Shown piece after piece: positions 63,458 to 64,000 of a stretch of DNA of 64,000 nt. The translations under genes were made by a program, and so were the position numbers. The notes under the pieces are model-generated. The model did not search any database and was not told where the DNA came from. It was given only the letters and a program-made list of their open reading frames with translations. Within the stretch, counting starts at the first letter, position 1. Every line of letters starts with the position of its first letter. The stretch is from Gigaspora rosea (lineage: Eukaryota; Glomeromycota; Glomeromycetes; Diversisporales; Gigasporaceae). The DNA lies in the NCBI GenBank assembly GCA_003550325.1, contig QKWP01001963.1, positions 30,059 through 94,058 of the forward strand, given 5' to 3'.

Positions 63458-64000
63458 TAGGGTTCTGAAGTTCAATTCAATAGAGGTTCAGGTTCAGGTT
63501 CAATGAACCTGAACCTGAACCTGAACCCAGTATTGTACACGGACATTGTCCCGCCGATTTTTCAGGGACGCGGACAGTCCGGGACGGGACGTCCGGGACA
63601 TGTCCGCAATAATGTCTCAACATGATGGACATGTCCGTCGGGTAAAACCAATCAAATTGTGGAATTATGTGAATTTTATTGGTTGATGATCACGTGTTTA
63701 GTCGGCAAATGTCCGGGACAAAAAAAATTCTGGGCAGACATGTCCCGGACGTCCCGTCCCGGACTGTCCGCCGTCCGTGTCCGTGTCCCATGACAACATT
63801 GCCTGAACCTGCTCTAAAAGTTCAATACTGAACTGAACCTGAACTTAAAATTATTGAACATGAACCTGAACCTAAACTTAAAAAAAGTTCAGTTCAGGTT
63901 CAGTTCAAGGTTCATGAACATGTTCAGGTTCATAATATATGCACATGTTTGCCTAAATCACAAAGTTAGGATCAATTAGTAAAATTTAGAAAATTATAGA
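63458..64000. mobile_element. hAT-like element with GGTTCA arrays, right end outside window
   Basis: Begins TAGGGTTCTGAAG. Inverted arrays of AGGTTCAGGTTC and GAACCTGAACCT occupy 63490-63530 and 63800-63935. The expected end (complement of TAGGGTTCT) is not reached by 64000. Confidence 0.65.
63528..63801. mobile_element. Nested GC-rich hAT-like MITE, TSD CCTGAACC
   Basis: CAGTATTGTACACGGAC and its partner (end GACAACATTG) are inverted. The arms share GGACAGTCCGGGACGGGACG. CCTGAACC is at 63520-63527 and 63802-63809, although the host array itself repeats this word, so the TSD is weaker evidence here. Confidence 0.75.

Overview
The window is very AT-rich eukaryotic DNA with GT-AG introns, a TTAGGG-type telomere-like motif in many places and almost no intact genes. 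Mutator-like (MULE) transposase genes, a kinase plus Sel1-repeat gene remnant and a G3BP-type RNA-binding gene fit the genome of an arbuscular mycorrhizal fungus (Glomeromycotina, Rhizophagus-like). That assignment is inference from gene style, not a database match. No tRNA, rRNA, CRISPR or prokaryotic feature was seen.

Layout. 1-9.4 kb: partial FAR1/MULE gene, GC-rich MITE, assembly gap, 16-bp tandem array, 0.6-kb tRNA-headed SINE (SINE-B), large foldback, kinase/Sel1 pseudogene. 9.5-13.1 kb: a complete but decayed MULE with 8-bp target-site duplication (TSD), inside an old copy of a long tRNA-headed retroposon (SINE-A). 13.5-17 kb: MITEs and a full SINE-A copy with TSD. 17.05-28.3 kb: a four-level nest: SINE-A contains a hAT-like element and a 9.1-kb MULE; the MULE contains three hAT-like elements, one of which contains another. 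29.9-32.0 kb: the one clear conserved host gene, a four-exon G3BP/NTF2-RRM gene whose second intron is mostly a MITE. 32-52 kb: MITEs, hAT-like elements, a 1.27-kb SINE-A variant, a pogo-like element with a 201-bp x4 array, and PIF/Harbinger-like MITEs. 52.8-56.9 kb: a nearly intact MULE-like transposon with a 13-exon transposase gene. 57.4-59.05 kb: a five-exon gene for a candidate seven-transmembrane protein. 60-64 kb: more hAT-like elements and repeats.

The main result is a transposon ecosystem readable base by base. At least ten insertions keep exact or near-exact 8-9 bp TSDs. Many are hAT-like elements with short TAG-type termini, followed by long inverted arrays of degenerate 6-15 bp motifs, a different motif in each family. 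The SINE-A and SINE-B units are unusual: tRNA-like heads, poly(A) tails, 0.6-1.3 kb bodies, and no TTTT (Pol III terminator) on the sense strand of the best copies. A dispersed module ending in CCCTAA tracts recurs about ten times. Two multi-exon genes (transposase and 7TM) and the G3BP gene were resolved to exon level by frame and splice phase.
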